A stretch of 64,000 bases of DNA from Aliivibrio sp. 1S175 (GTDB lineage Bacteria; Pseudomonadota; Gammaproteobacteria; Enterobacterales; Vibrionaceae): positions 186,001 through 250,000 of the forward strand of contig NZ_MAJS01000079.1 of assembly GCF_001690985.1 (NCBI RefSeq), read 5' to 3'. A program made the translations under genes and the position numbers. Positions 55,112 through 64,000 of the stretch are shown piece by piece (the stretch's first letter is position 1; every line of letters begins with the position of its first letter). The notes under the pieces were generated by a model. It had not been told where the DNA came from, did not search any database, and saw nothing but the letters and a program-made list of their open reading frames with translations.

Positions 55112-55405
55112 TTATTTTGATGGTAACAGCTGCTTAATTGCTTCTGGAATAATGTCTGGTGAATGAATTCGAACTTGCTTGTGACGATTCAGTTCTCCTT
55201 TTTCTACCGTAATTTTTCCTTTAGCAACTTTAAACAGTTTGGAGAAGTACTTAATTAAATGTGCGTTCGCCTTTCCATCAACAGGAGGAGCGGTAATCGC
55301 TATTTTGAGCTCTTCACCATGTATTCCTACAATTTGATCTCGACTGGCTTTAGGTTGTAAATACAGTCGTAAGATCAAATCATCGTTATCGTACCTAATC
55401 GGCAT
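55112..55405 (-). CDS. yggU: YggU, DUF167 family protein
   Basis: A 97-residue protein from the ATG at 55405. Family features are [10 protein letters not shown] near 15-25 and [14 protein letters not shown] near 40-53, then [14 protein letters not shown]. The frame opens 11 codons earlier, inside the end of yggT. Function unknown; forms an operon with yggT, proC and yggS. Confidence 0.88.
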   Translation of the reverse strand: MPIRYDNDDLILRLYLQPKASRDQIVGIHGEELKIAITAPPVDGKANAHLIKYFSKLFKVAKGKITVEKGELNRHKQVRIHSPDIIPEAIKQLLPSK

Positions 55406-55412
55406 AACAGGA

Positions 55413-55967
55413 TTACAAGCTATACCAAAGAGGACCAATTAGATCGCCCATCAAGAAATTAGCAAATTGAAGCACAATGAACAGCACTAATACGCTTAAG
55501 TCTAGTCCACCCATTTGAGGAAGGATTTTACGAATAGGAGCAAGCATTGGTTCTGTTAATTGGTGCATAACATACTCAATTGGACTGCGGCCTTGGCTCA
55601 CCCAACTTAGGATTGCACGTACTAATAAGATCCAGAACAGTAAACCACCAACGGCTTTTGCTAGGGCAATTAAACCAATAAGTAAGAACTCAGGGCCAAA
55701 TGTAATACCGCCAGCGACAACCATTTGAAGCGCAACAAATTTAACGACACATAGAACATAAGCAAATAATACGGTTGCTAAGTCTAGGCTGCCAATTGAC
55801 GGAACAATACGACGTAAAGGAGAGACGATTGGTTGCGTTGCTTTTACGATAAATTGTGAAAATGGATTATAAAAATCAGCACGTGCGACTTGTAACCAAA
55901 TTCGTAGGATCACGACCATGATGTATAAATCAAAAACGGTCGAGATTAAAAAGCTCATTGCATTCAT
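55413..55967 (-). CDS. yggT: YggT family membrane protein
   Basis: A 184-residue membrane protein made of two YggT repeats. Each repeat has a membrane pair and ends in a PIxxxLRRIxPxxGxxD-like stretch ([18 protein letters not shown] near 45-62 and [18 protein letters not shown] near 142-160). Proposed to affect osmotic or division functions in other bacteria; not established here. Confidence 0.9.
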   Translation of the reverse strand: MNAMSFLISTVFDLYIMVVILRIWLQVARADFYNPFSQFIVKATQPIVSPLRRIVPSIGSLDLATVLFAYVLCVVKFVALQMVVAGGITFGPEFLLIGLIALAKAVGGLLFWILLVRAILSWVSQGRSPIEYVMHQLTEPMLAPIRKILPQMGGLDLSVLVLFIVLQFANFLMGDLIGPLWYSL

Positions 55968-56029
55968 AGTTTATTAACCTTAAAAATCATTGGTTTTGTA
56001 AATAGAGTAATTGAGTAGAGAAGGGTATC

Positions 56030-56848
56030 TTAAAATAACGATTCCATCTCTTCTGCACGAGAGACTGCGGCTTGCATAGCTTTAGCGACAATATCTTGCA
56101 GGTTGTGTTCATTAAACGTGCGTAGTGCTTCTGCGGTAGTACCACCTTTTGAAGTAACTTGCTCACGCAGTGTTGATAGTTCTGTTTCAGGGTTTGCAAC
56201 CACCATTTCAGCAGCACCAAGAGCCGCTTGTTGTACTAATAGGCGAGCTGTATCTGCATCAAAACCTTGTTTAATTGCTTCTGTTTGCATCGCTTCCATA
56301 AATAAGAAGAAATACGCTGGAGCGCTTCCTGCTGCCGCAATAACAGAATTAATACCTGATTCTTTCTCAACCCAACAGACTTCACCTACCGCTGAAAGTA
56401 AGTTACCCGCATAGGTTTTGTCTTGTTCTGAGGTATGTTCTACCGCAAACAGACCACTCATGCCTTTACCCACTAATGCAGGTGTATTTGGCATGACTCG
56501 AACTAGATTTAATGTTGTTGCAAACATTTCGTTTAAACGCTGTGCTGAAATACCTGCCGCAATAGAAATGACTAATTTATCCGAGAAATCGACCGTTTGC
56601 AGAGGCTCTGCAGCACTGGCCATCATTTGTGGTTTTACCGCAAGAACAACGACATCTGCATGTTGAGTTGCAATAAGATTGTCAGTGCTGGTATTGATGC
56701 CATAACAGGTTTTCAAATGCTCAAGTTTCTCAGTACTTGGATTTGTTGCCGTGATCTTTTCTTTTGGATAACCACTGCTAATTAAACCCGCGATAATAGA
56801 GCGAGTCATGTTGCCCGCACCAATAAAAGCAATATTGCGATGTTCCAT
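56030..56848 (-). CDS. proC: ProC, pyrroline-5-carboxylate reductase
   Basis: Last step of proline synthesis, using NAD(P)H. The 272-residue protein has the N-terminal Rossmann motif FIGAGNMTRSI (about 9-19) and the C-terminal P5CR signature AAGSAPAYFFLFMEAM (about 167-182) with TSKGGTTAEAL near 238. It is upstream of yggT on the minus strand. Confidence 0.96.
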   Translation of the reverse strand: MEHRNIAFIGAGNMTRSIIAGLISSGYPKEKITATNPSTEKLEHLKTCYGINTSTDNLIATQHADVVVLAVKPQMMASAAEPLQTVDFSDKLVISIAAGISAQRLNEMFATTLNLVRVMPNTPALVGKGMSGLFAVEHTSEQDKTYAGNLLSAVGEVCWVEKESGINSVIAAAGSAPAYFFLFMEAMQTEAIKQGFDADTARLLVQQAALGAAEMVVANPETELSTLREQVTSKGGTTAEALRTFNEHNLQDIVAKAMQAAVSRAEEMESLF

Positions 56849-56940
56849 TCGTCTTCCTTACTTTATACCTATCATTCTATAGAGATTGGTATCATTCGAG
56901 TTGAGGTTTTTTTATTTTTACAATCTCTGGCACTAAAATC

Positions 56941-57636
56941 TTAGCCTCTAGTACCAAAAATAGCAGTGCCAATTCGAACCATTGTTGAGCCAGCTTCAAT
57001 TGCAGCATCCATATCACCGCTCATTCCCATTGATAGGGTATCCACTTGAGGATATTGTGCGCGTAATTGATTTTGAATGGAAGCAAGTTGTGTAAATGCA
57101 GCCAGTTGTTCATCGTAATTAGAGACATTCGCAGGGATCGACATTAATCCGCGTAATGTTAGATTTGGCATGGCATTAATTGCTGCTGCAAGTTCCATTA
57201 CTTCGTCGCTTGTCGTCCCAGATTTACTTTCTTCTGAACTAATATTGACCTGAATAAGAACATTTAGTTCGCCAAGTTCTTTTGGGCGCTGTTCATTTAA
57301 TCGCTGTGCAATTTTTAGACGCTCAACAGAGTGAACCCAATTAAAATGTTCCGCTATTGGACGAGTTTTATTAGATTGAATAGGACCAATAAAATGCCAT
57401 TCTAATGGTGTGTCAGAATGGTTTTTTTGGAAGTATTGAACCTTTTCAATGCCTTCTTGAACGTAGTTTTCACCAAAAGCACGCTGACCAGTTTCTATCG
57501 CTTGTTCGAGTAACTCGATAGGTTTGGTTTTGCTTACTGCTAACAATTGCACTGAATTTTGGCGTCGACCACATTTTTGAATGCTATTCTCTATCTGAAG
57601 AGTGATCTGGTGGATATTTTGCTTAATACTAGTCAT
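56941..57636 (-). CDS. yggS: YggS, PLP homeostasis protein
   Basis: A 231-residue alanine-racemase-fold protein that binds PLP without known catalysis and keeps PLP and amino-acid pools balanced. The PLP Lys is in LAVSKTKPIE (about 36), and GENYVQEG and WHFIGPIQSNK follow. It is divergent from pilT, which starts 23 nt away. Confidence 0.94.
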   Translation of the reverse strand: MTSIKQNIHQITLQIENSIQKCGRRQNSVQLLAVSKTKPIELLEQAIETGQRAFGENYVQEGIEKVQYFQKNHSDTPLEWHFIGPIQSNKTRPIAEHFNWVHSVERLKIAQRLNEQRPKELGELNVLIQVNISSEESKSGTTSDEVMELAAAINAMPNLTLRGLMSIPANVSNYDEQLAAFTQLASIQNQLRAQYPQVDTLSMGMSGDMDAAIEAGSTMVRIGTAIFGTRG

Positions 57637-57659
57637 AGAAACGATTACCGAGGAAAATT

Positions 57660-58697
57660 ATGGACATCACAGAACTACTGGACTTTAGTGTAAAACAAAA
57701 TGCATCAGATCTACACCTATCTGCAGGAGTTCCTCCTATGGTACGTGTTGATGGAGAAGTTCGTAAACTAACATTACCTGATTTTACACACGCAGAAGTT
57801 CACCGTTTAGTGAGTGACATTATGAATGATGCTCAGCGTAATGAATTTGAAGAAAAGCTAGAAGTCGATTTTTCATTTGAATTACCTAACGTTGGGCGTT
57901 TTCGTGTCAATGCATTTAACCAATCGAGAGGTTGTGCTGCGGTATTCAGAACGATCCCGGTAGAAATTCCATCGTTAGAGCGACTGGACGCTCCCGATAT
58001 TTTTACGACGCTTTCAAATTACCAAAAAGGATTGGTATTAATTACCGGCCCTACAGGGTCAGGTAAATCAACAACCCTTGCAGCAATGGTTGATTACATC
58101 AATGAAAATCACAATAAGCATATATTAACGATTGAAGATCCGATTGAATTTGTTCATAAAAATAAAAAATGTTTGATTAACCAACGTGAAGTTCATCGTG
58201 ATACTCACAGTTTTAACGCCGCTTTACGTTCTGCATTACGTGAAGATCCTGATGTTATTTTGGTTGGAGAATTACGAGACCAAGAAACGATTAGCCTTGC
58301 ACTAACAGCGGCTGAAACTGGGCACTTAGTTTTTGGTACTTTGCATACCAGTTCGGCAGCAAAAACTATCGACCGTATTATTGATGTATTTCCTGGCAGT
58401 GATAAATCCATGGTCCGTTCTATGTTATCAGAGTCATTAAGAGCAGTAGTTGCTCAAACATTAATAAAACGCATTGGTGGTGGTCGTGTCGCATGTCATG
58501 AAGTGATGATAGCAACCCCTGCGATTCGCAATTTAATTCGTGAAGATAAAGTCGCTCAAATGTATTCAATTATTCAAACCGGATCATCTTTTGGTATGCA
58601 GACAATGGAGCAGAACGCGAAAAAAATAATTGCCCAAGGCTTAGTTGATCCTGATGAAGTTGCAAAAAAAGTTGAAATAACAAGCATGGGGTTTTAA
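57660..58697 (+). CDS. pilT: PilT, type IV pilus retraction ATPase
   Basis: Hexameric ATPase that depolymerises pili, powering twitching and DNA uptake. The 345 residues include the N-terminal PAS-like domain, Walker A GPTGSGKST near 128-136, the Asp box, Walker B VILVGELRDQET near 197-208 and the His box GHLVFGTLHT near 220-230, with the C-terminal AIRNLIRE motif. It starts 23 nt from the yggS start. pilU follows after 2 nt. Confidence 0.96.
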   Translation: MDITELLDFSVKQNASDLHLSAGVPPMVRVDGEVRKLTLPDFTHAEVHRLVSDIMNDAQRNEFEEKLEVDFSFELPNVGRFRVNAFNQSRGCAAVFRTIPVEIPSLERLDAPDIFTTLSNYQKGLVLITGPTGSGKSTTLAAMVDYINENHNKHILTIEDPIEFVHKNKKCLINQREVHRDTHSFNAALRSALREDPDVILVGELRDQETISLALTAAETGHLVFGTLHTSSAAKTIDRIIDVFPGSDKSMVRSMLSESLRAVVAQTLIKRIGGGRVACHEVMIATPAIRNLIREDKVAQMYSIIQTGSSFGMQTMEQNAKKIIAQGLVDPDEVAKKVEITSMGF

Positions 58698-58699
58698 TT

Positions 58700-59806
58700 A
58701 TGATGTTGGATGAATTACTGCATCAAATGGTTCAGCAAAAAGCATCAGATATTTATTTAACCGTGGATGCTCCCTGTTTATTACGAGTAGATGGTGAACT
58801 TAGAGCGATTGGCCATAAGCAAACTAACGACTCAGTTTCTGCTTTACTTGCAGAAATGATGGATGATGATCGTCAAACTGAATTTAACCAAACATTAGAA
58901 GCCAATTTTGCCATTGTAAAGAATGAAGGGCGATTTCGCGTAAGTGCGTTTTGGCAACGTGAACAACCAGGTGCGGTAATTCGTCGAATTGAAACAACAA
59001 TACCATCGATGGAATCTTTGTATTTACCTGAGGTTATGAAGACGTTAGCGGTTGCTAAACGAGGTTTAGTTCTTGTTGTTGGGGCTACGGGTTCTGGTAA
59101 ATCGACAACAATGGCAGCCATGACAGGGTATCGTAATGCACATAAAACAGGTCATATATTAACGGTGGAAGACCCGATTGAGTTTGTTCATCCACACAAT
59201 AAATGTATCGTTACTCAGCGTGAGGTTGGGTTAGATACAGAAAGCTATGAAACGGCTTTGAAAAACTCGTTACGACAAGCGCCAGATATGATTTTGATTG
59301 GTGAGATCCGTAGTCGAGAAACAATGGAATACGCAATGACTTTTGCGGAAACGGGTCACCTTTGTATGGCGACGCTTCATGCTAATAATGCTAACCAAGC
59401 ATTAGAACGTATTCTTCATTTAGTGCCTAAAGATAATAAAGAACAGTTCTTATTCGATCTATCAGCTAACCTTAAAGGAATTATTGCTCAACAATTAATT
59501 CCTGATGTTAATGGCAATGGGCGTCATGGTGTTTTTGAGGTGTTATTAAATACCCCGAGGATTTCTGACTTAATTCGTCGAGGCGATCTCCACGAATTAA
59601 AAGCAACCATGACTAAATCACGAGAATCTGGGATGCAGACATTTGATCAATGTTTATTTGATTTGATAGTAGCAGATAAGATTTCAGTCGATGAGGGACT
59701 ACACAGTGCGGATTCTGCTAATGATTTAAGATTGATGCTGAAGACGAAGCGTGGTGATTCATTTACGACATCGAAGTTTGATAATGTATCTATTTCGTTA
59801 GACTAA
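58700..59806 (+). CDS. pilU: PilU, PilT-like ATPase
   Basis: A paralogue of PilT that assists pilus retraction. The 368 residues share Walker A GATGSGKST near 131, Walker B GEIRSRET near 200, and the His box GHLCMATLHAN near 223. The C-terminal tail beyond residue 340 is longer than in PilT. Co-transcribed with pilT. Confidence 0.95.
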   Translation: MMLDELLHQMVQQKASDIYLTVDAPCLLRVDGELRAIGHKQTNDSVSALLAEMMDDDRQTEFNQTLEANFAIVKNEGRFRVSAFWQREQPGAVIRRIETTIPSMESLYLPEVMKTLAVAKRGLVLVVGATGSGKSTTMAAMTGYRNAHKTGHILTVEDPIEFVHPHNKCIVTQREVGLDTESYETALKNSLRQAPDMILIGEIRSRETMEYAMTFAETGHLCMATLHANNANQALERILHLVPKDNKEQFLFDLSANLKGIIAQQLIPDVNGNGRHGVFEVLLNTPRISDLIRRGDLHELKATMTKSRESGMQTFDQCLFDLIVADKISVDEGLHSADSANDLRLMLKTKRGDSFTTSKFDNVSISLD

Positions 59807-59851
59807 AAGCGACACGCTTCGCTAACTAGAACGCTACGCTCTAGAAACGAT

Positions 59852-59885
59852 AAGAGCAGTAATACCTAAAATTATTACTGCTCTT
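59852..59885 (+). terminator. Terminator after pilU
   Basis: Perfect 13-bp stem AAGAGCAGTAATA / TATTACTGCTCTT with an 8-nt loop; T-rich tail. Confidence 0.82.
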
Positions 59886-59920
59886 AATATCTGTTTTTGA
59901 TCTTATAGGAGCGAAGCGTT

Positions 59921-59962
59921 CTAGTTTCTAGTTTCTAGTTTCTAGTTTCTAGTTTCTAGTTC
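59921..59962. repeat. Heptamer tandem repeat next to the ruvX stop
   Basis: Five exact copies of CTAGTTT and one CTAGTTC end exactly before the ruvX stop (CTA on the plus strand, 59963-59965). Downstream of both converging genes. Confidence 0.85.
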
Positions 59963-60388
59963 CTAGCTCCATTGACTCTCAAACCAGCTTTCTAAAATAA
60001 CCACCGCTGACTGACAATCAATATTGCCTTTCGATAACGCTTTATAGCCACCAAACTCAAATAAATCAGCACGAGCTTCTGCTGTTGATAAGCGTTCGTC
60101 GTGAAGCTCCACTTGATTACCAAAACGGCCATGTAGACGATTAGCAAATTTCTTTGCTTTTGGCGTGATGGTTTCTAATTCTTTACCATGAAGATCAGTT
60201 GGTAGGCCAACAACGATTAAATCGGGTTGCCATTCTTTAATTTGTTTTTCAATATCATCCCAGTTAGGGGTGCCATCTTGAGCTTTAAATGCTTTTAATG
60301 GACTTGCAGTACCTGTGATTTCTTGGCCAATGGCAGAGCCAATACTTTTGGTGCCAAAATCAAATGCCATGATGGTACGTGAACTCAT
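59963..60388 (-). CDS. ruvX: RuvX/YqgF, Holliday junction resolvase-like nuclease
   Basis: A 141-residue RNase H-fold protein; in E. coli it is involved in 16S rRNA 5' processing and termination. The motifs [14 protein letters not shown] near 8-21 and DERLSTAEA near 98-106 hold the catalytic Asp/Glu. The start overlaps the yqgE stop by 4 nt. Confidence 0.93.
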   Translation of the reverse strand: MSSRTIMAFDFGTKSIGSAIGQEITGTASPLKAFKAQDGTPNWDDIEKQIKEWQPDLIVVGLPTDLHGKELETITPKAKKFANRLHGRFGNQVELHDERLSTAEARADLFEFGGYKALSKGNIDCQSAVVILESWFESQWS

Positions 60389-60948
60389 GCGTGTCCAACC
60401 TCGCTGGATAAATTTGCAGGATTAATACCTAATATTTCAATCGCTTTTCGCCAACGATCGGGGATAGGGGTATCAAAAATAACTGAAGGATCTGCCTCTA
60501 GAGTTAACCACGTATTCTCAGATAGCTCTTTTTCTAGTTGACCAGCGTCCCATCCTGAATAACCAAGAGCAACCACATATTTATGAGGTTGAGATTCAGT
60601 ACCTAATGTCGCTAAGATATCTTTTGATGTCGTAACGTATAATTCATTGGTGACACGTATACTTGATGTATAAATATCTTTTTCAGAGTGAAGAACAAAA
60701 CCGCGGTCGTCAGAAACCGGCCCACCATTAAGCACTGGCTGAGTTAACGTATGTGGAAACACAATAGGAGATGGATTATCTAGTTTTATTTGATCTAGCA
60801 TACCTTTCAATGAAATAGGAACGGTTTCATTAATACGTAGGCCCATGGTTCCTTCGGAATCATGTTCACAAATATAGATGACACTTCGTTGAAAGAAAGG
60901 GTCTTTCATATTAGGCATTGCGACTAAAAAATGGTTTTTTAAATCCAC
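60385..60948 (-). CDS. yqgE: YqgE, UPF0301 (AlgH) family protein
   Basis: A 187-residue protein of the AlgH family (role in regulation uncertain). The start is chosen as GTG at 60948 because AGGAGG lies 7 nt upstream and the N terminus then reads [12 protein letters not shown] as in E. coli; an ATG seven codons earlier has no site. Family marks: [14 protein letters not shown] and [12 protein letters not shown] near 71-81. Confidence 0.92.
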   Translation of the reverse strand: MDLKNHFLVAMPNMKDPFFQRSVIYICEHDSEGTMGLRINETVPISLKGMLDQIKLDNPSPIVFPHTLTQPVLNGGPVSDDRGFVLHSEKDIYTSSIRVTNELYVTTSKDILATLGTESQPHKYVVALGYSGWDAGQLEKELSENTWLTLEADPSVIFDTPIPDRWRKAIEILGINPANLSSEVGHA

Positions 60949-61016
60949 AGAGCCTCCTAAATAATTCAATTATTATTAAAGGGAGCTATGCACTCCCTTT
61001 ATATTGCCTAGTTCAA

Positions 61017-61964
61017 TTAAGCGTTAATTCGGCGCTCTATAGCGTCCATTAACTTGCCTGTAATTGAAATATCAAATGCAGCTTCGATTTCTTTGATACA
61101 AGTAGGGCTCGTAACATTGATCTCAGTTAGTTTGTCACCAATAACATCAAGGCCAACAAAAATTAAGCCTTTTTCTTTTAACGTTGGTGCAACGGCATTC
61201 GCAATTGCCCAATCAGTTTCACTCAGTGGACGAGCCTCACCAGTACCACCTGCCGCTAAGTTACCGCGTGTTTCCCCTTTTGCAGGAATACGAGCTAAGC
61301 AATAAGGCATTGGCTCACCATCAACAACAAGAATACGCTTATCACCATTACTAATATCAGGAACAAATGTTTGCGCCATGCAGTAGTTTTGCTCGTGGTT
61401 AGTTAACGTCTCGATGATAACCGACACGTTTGGATCGCCTGCTTTCACACGGAAAATAGAGGCGCCACCCATGCCATCAAGAGGTTTAAGGATGATGTCA
61501 CCATGCTCCTCACGGAACGCTTTGATCTTTTCTGATTTACGAGTAACTAGCGTTGTTGGTGTTAATTCAGGGAACCAAGCCGTAAACAGTTTTTCGTTAC
61601 AATCACGTAGGCTTTGTGGTTTATTTACAATTAAAGCACCTTGAATTTCTGCGCGTTCAAGAATGTAGGTCGCGTAGATGTATTCAGTATCAAACGGAGG
61701 ATCTTTGCGCATTAATACCGCGTCAAGATCAGCAAGGTCGATAGTTTGCTCTGATTTGAATTCATACCAACCGGTAGGATCTTCTTTCAGTTCAACGATT
61801 TTGGTATCAGCGACTGCTTTACCTTGGTCTAGGTGTAGGTCGGCCATTTCCATGTAATGGATTTCCCAGCCACGCTTCTGAGCTTCAAGCATCATGGCAA
61901 AGCTAGAGTCTTTCTTGATGTTAATGGATGAGATAGGATCCATTACGATACCGAGTTTGATCAT
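61017..61964 (-). CDS. gshB: GshB, glutathione synthetase
   Basis: ATP-grasp enzyme joining gamma-glutamylcysteine and glycine. The ATG at 61964 has TGGAGAAAC upstream and gives 315 residues, as in E. coli; an upstream start 10 codons earlier overlaps rsmE. Visible: ATP-binding KPLDGMGGASIFR near 160-172, and GNLAAGGTGEAR near 223-234. It begins 13 nt after the rsmE stop. Confidence 0.95.
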   Translation of the reverse strand: MIKLGIVMDPISSINIKKDSSFAMMLEAQKRGWEIHYMEMADLHLDQGKAVADTKIVELKEDPTGWYEFKSEQTIDLADLDAVLMRKDPPFDTEYIYATYILERAEIQGALIVNKPQSLRDCNEKLFTAWFPELTPTTLVTRKSEKIKAFREEHGDIILKPLDGMGGASIFRVKAGDPNVSVIIETLTNHEQNYCMAQTFVPDISNGDKRILVVDGEPMPYCLARIPAKGETRGNLAAGGTGEARPLSETDWAIANAVAPTLKEKGLIFVGLDVIGDKLTEINVTSPTCIKEIEAAFDISITGKLMDAIERRINA

Positions 61965-61977
61965 TGTGTTTCTCCAG

Positions 61978-62709
61978 TTAACCAAGATCGCCAAAACGAA
62001 CTTGTAAGGCTGTAATTGCGGTAAGCGCTGCGGTTTCTGTTCTTAGAACTCGAGGACCAAGCAACGTTTCTTCAAATTGATATTGCTCTGTCATGTTAAT
62101 TTCATCAGACGATAAACCGCCTTCAGGGCCGATTAACAAGCGTACATTAGTGACAGGTTCCGGTAATGTATTGATAGAGTATTTTGCTCTTGGATGAAGA
62201 TTTAGCTTTAATCCTTCATACTCTTCGGCACACCATTCTTCTAACGACATAATTGGACGAATTTCAGGAACGATATTTCGGCCAGATTGCTCACATGCTG
62301 CAATCGCAATTTTTTGCCATTGGTCGAGTTTCTTTTCAAATCGTTCTTTGTTTAATTTGACACCACAACGTTCAGAAATCAAAGGGGTAATAACATTAAC
62401 ACCTAATTCGACTGATTTTTGAATGGTGAATTCCATTTTATCACCACGAGAAACCACTTGGCCTAAGTGTAAATTTAATGGCGATTCGCTGCTGCGTTCA
62501 ACACGCTCGCTGATCTCAACTTCGACACTCTTCTTTGACGAAGTGGTAATTAATGCTGGAAATTCAGCACCACTACCATCAAATAACAATACTGATTCGC
62601 CTTCTTTCATTCGCATAACGCGGCCAACATGGTTGGCGGCATCGTCACTTAAATTAACTTTTCCTTGTGAAGGAAGCAGTTCTGGATGATGGATTCTTGG
62701 TATTCTCAT
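61978..62709 (-). CDS. rsmE: RsmE, 16S rRNA m3U1498 methyltransferase
   Basis: A SPOUT-family methyltransferase of 243 residues with an N-terminal PUA-like domain and C-terminal trefoil knot ([11 protein letters not shown] near 190-200, [15 protein letters not shown] near 216-230). The first gene of rsmE-gshB on the minus strand. Confidence 0.95.
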   Translation of the reverse strand: MRIPRIHHPELLPSQGKVNLSDDAANHVGRVMRMKEGESVLLFDGSGAEFPALITTSSKKSVEVEISERVERSSESPLNLHLGQVVSRGDKMEFTIQKSVELGVNVITPLISERCGVKLNKERFEKKLDQWQKIAIAACEQSGRNIVPEIRPIMSLEEWCAEEYEGLKLNLHPRAKYSINTLPEPVTNVRLLIGPEGGLSSDEINMTEQYQFEETLLGPRVLRTETAALTAITALQVRFGDLG

Positions 62710-62791
62710 GGTCTACTTTTCTTTAACTATCTTACATTTAAGGATGGAGGTTAAAATGTGCTTTTTCAACCTCTATTTAGCTGAATCTAAT

Positions 62792-63496
62792 TTATTTAAC
62801 ACACGCTTTATAGACAAACTGATTATGGTTACCTTGAATTTTTGCAATACGCTTGTCTCTTTCGCATTCCCAAGCGGAAACAGGGTATTGTTTATTCCAC
62901 GCTTCCATTAATTGGCGCTGTGCTTTAGATAAATTAAAGCGATACTCTTTATTCATATACATATAAGTACGGGCAATCGCACCTCGTGATTGCGCTGGTG
63001 GCTCAGCAACGCGACCTTTAAAATCGACTTTAAAGCTACATTGACCATAATTAGCCCCTTTACTGCCATTCCATTGTGAAAAACGAAAGTTAGAACGGTC
63101 GCCATTTACTTCACCAATGGCAGGGACAAGGTTATGTAGATCCGCTTCCATTGATTTGAATTGTTTGTCGTTTTTGGTGCAATTTTTACGACCACCATTT
63201 TGCCAACATTGACGCTGGTGCCCAAACTGCCAGGCAGGTACTACGTGTTCCCATTCAATACGGCTGGCTCGTTTTTCTTGTTTACGAACTTGGTAGCCAC
63301 AGCTTTCTAGATCAGGAATGCCTTTCTTTTTATTTTTCCAAGTGATGTCACACCCACAATAAAAAGAGGTTGGGTGATCAAGATAGATTTTTACAGCTTC
63401 TTTTTTTGCTTTTGAGAATGAAGAAGGAGGCGCAGCGAAAACATGGAAAGTGATACTAAAAATAAAGGTGGCAATAGCTAAGCGAATTAATCTCAT
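62792..63496 (-). CDS. endA: EndA/Dns, secreted endonuclease I
   Basis: A secreted nuclease of 234 residues with a Sec signal (about 1-21, VFA). It is the vibrio Dns form that degrades extracellular DNA. The metal/catalytic region [11 protein letters not shown] lies near 82-92, with [16 protein letters not shown] near 118-133. Eight cysteines probably form disulfides. It lies between sprT and rsmE. Confidence 0.94.
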   Translation of the reverse strand: MRLIRLAIATFIFSITFHVFAAPPSSFSKAKKEAVKIYLDHPTSFYCGCDITWKNKKKGIPDLESCGYQVRKQEKRASRIEWEHVVPAWQFGHQRQCWQNGGRKNCTKNDKQFKSMEADLHNLVPAIGEVNGDRSNFRFSQWNGSKGANYGQCSFKVDFKGRVAEPPAQSRGAIARTYMYMNKEYRFNLSKAQRQLMEAWNKQYPVSAWECERDKRIAKIQGNHNQFVYKACVK

Positions 63497-63609
63497 AAGA
63501 GGCTCTACTGATTATTGTATTAATGCAGTAAGAGTAGCCTATTGTTAATTCGCATTATAGATAATTCAATAAACAGAATGGGAAATCTGATTACTTTTGA
63601 ATTTTATGT

Positions 63610-64000
63610 CTACGAAGCTTGGCGCTTAGATAATTTTAGTGGTGATTGGCATGCTTTACAAAGGTATTGTGTTTCTTTGCGCTGAACTCTGTTGTGACGA
63701 CGCACTGTCAGTTCATGCTGTGAGCATTTACAACGATATGGAAAGGTTTGCCCTTTAACTGATTCAATATTAAAACGGTGTGTTGTGCGTGCAGGTAAAT
63801 TGAATACTTGATTCATTATCCCTTGCCATTCCTTACCATGAGGTCGTACTCGGCCATGTAATCTGAATGCGATTAGATGGGCAATTTCATGAGGGATCAC
63901 TTCATTGATAAAAGTGTACTCATTTTCTTCTAGCAGGATAGGGTTAATTCGTACTTCCCAGCCTTGTAGACGGGCAGTACCGGCAATTTTCCCACGTTGA
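63610..64000 (-). CDS. sprT: SprT family zinc metallopeptidase-like protein (partial)
   Basis: The gene continues past the right edge; about 129 residues are visible. The zincin motif HEIAH (zinc ligands) lies in VIPHEIAHLIAF, and a C-terminal zinc knuckle has CxC...CxxC (YRCKCSQHELT, then CKACQSPL). The stop TAG is at 63610-63612. It is next to endA, as in other vibrios. Confidence 0.9.
   Translation of the reverse strand, partial: QRGKIAGTARLQGWEVRINPILLEENEYTFINEVIPHEIAHLIAFRLHGRVRPHGKEWQGIMNQVFNLPARTTHRFNIESVKGQTFPYRCKCSQHELTVRRHNRVQRKETQYLCKACQSPLKLSKRQAS

Overview
This window is a gamma-proteobacterial chromosome segment, most likely from a Vibrionaceae species of the Aliivibrio (Vibrio fischeri) type. 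The evidence is gene content and order (mla operon-ibaG-murA; pyrBI-argF-arcA-rraB; valS-holC-pepA with divergent lptFG; mltC-yggX-mutY with divergent trmB-glsB; hemW-rdgB-yggU-yggT-proC-yggS with divergent pilTU; ruvX-yqgE-gshB-rsmE-endA-sprT), low G+C, and a tandem tRNA array. The species assignment is inference.

Region 1 (1-19774) is core chromosome: phospholipid transport, peptidoglycan precursor and lipid synthesis, pyrimidine and arginine metabolism (with a readable pyrBI leader peptide and attenuator), valyl-tRNA synthetase, the DNA polymerase III chi subunit, an aminopeptidase and the LPS export permeases. Region 2 (19942-39640) starts with tRNA-Leu(CAA). It is an integrative element of about 19.6 kb bounded by a perfect 105-bp direct repeat covering the 3' part of that tRNA and its terminator.

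The element carries, in order, a calcium-binding-type lipoprotein, a tyrosine integrase, three small backbone genes (one DUF2787), a WYL-family regulator, a run of very small genes (secreted, zinc ribbon, hyperacidic, glycine zipper, basic), a three-gene operon (family A DNA polymerase, Cys-rich SF2 helicase, gp32-like single-strand-binding protein), a two-repeat HTH/NUMOD-like protein, and two converging adenine methyltransferase genes, one of them a fused type IIG restriction enzyme. The right end has two tandem 237-bp copies, each ending in the attachment core, which look like scars of repeated integration. The polymerase-helicase-SSB operon lies between two 45-nt imperfect palindromes with the same architecture (outer stem, 4-nt internal loops, inner stem, 15-nt AT-rich loop). 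That module is the best candidate for an undescribed system. It could be a self-encoded replication or repair cassette, or a defence unit. The element has no conjugation genes, phage structural genes or recognisable relaxase.

Region 3 (39663-47033) holds a DHH phosphoesterase, an envelope cluster (a small membrane protein, a lytic transglycosylase and three lipoproteins, two of them LPP20-like), a DUF2999 protein and diacylglycerol kinase. Region 4 (47151-48118) is an array of nine tRNA genes (three each of Phe, Thr and Asn) with its own terminator. Region 5 (48228-64000) is core chromosome again: cell-wall lytic enzyme, base-excision repair, tRNA and rRNA methylation, glutaminase, haem chaperone, house-cleaning NTPase, type IV pilus retraction motors, glutathione synthesis, secreted endonuclease I and the start of sprT. 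Genes at both window ends (mlaF, sprT) are cut by the window.
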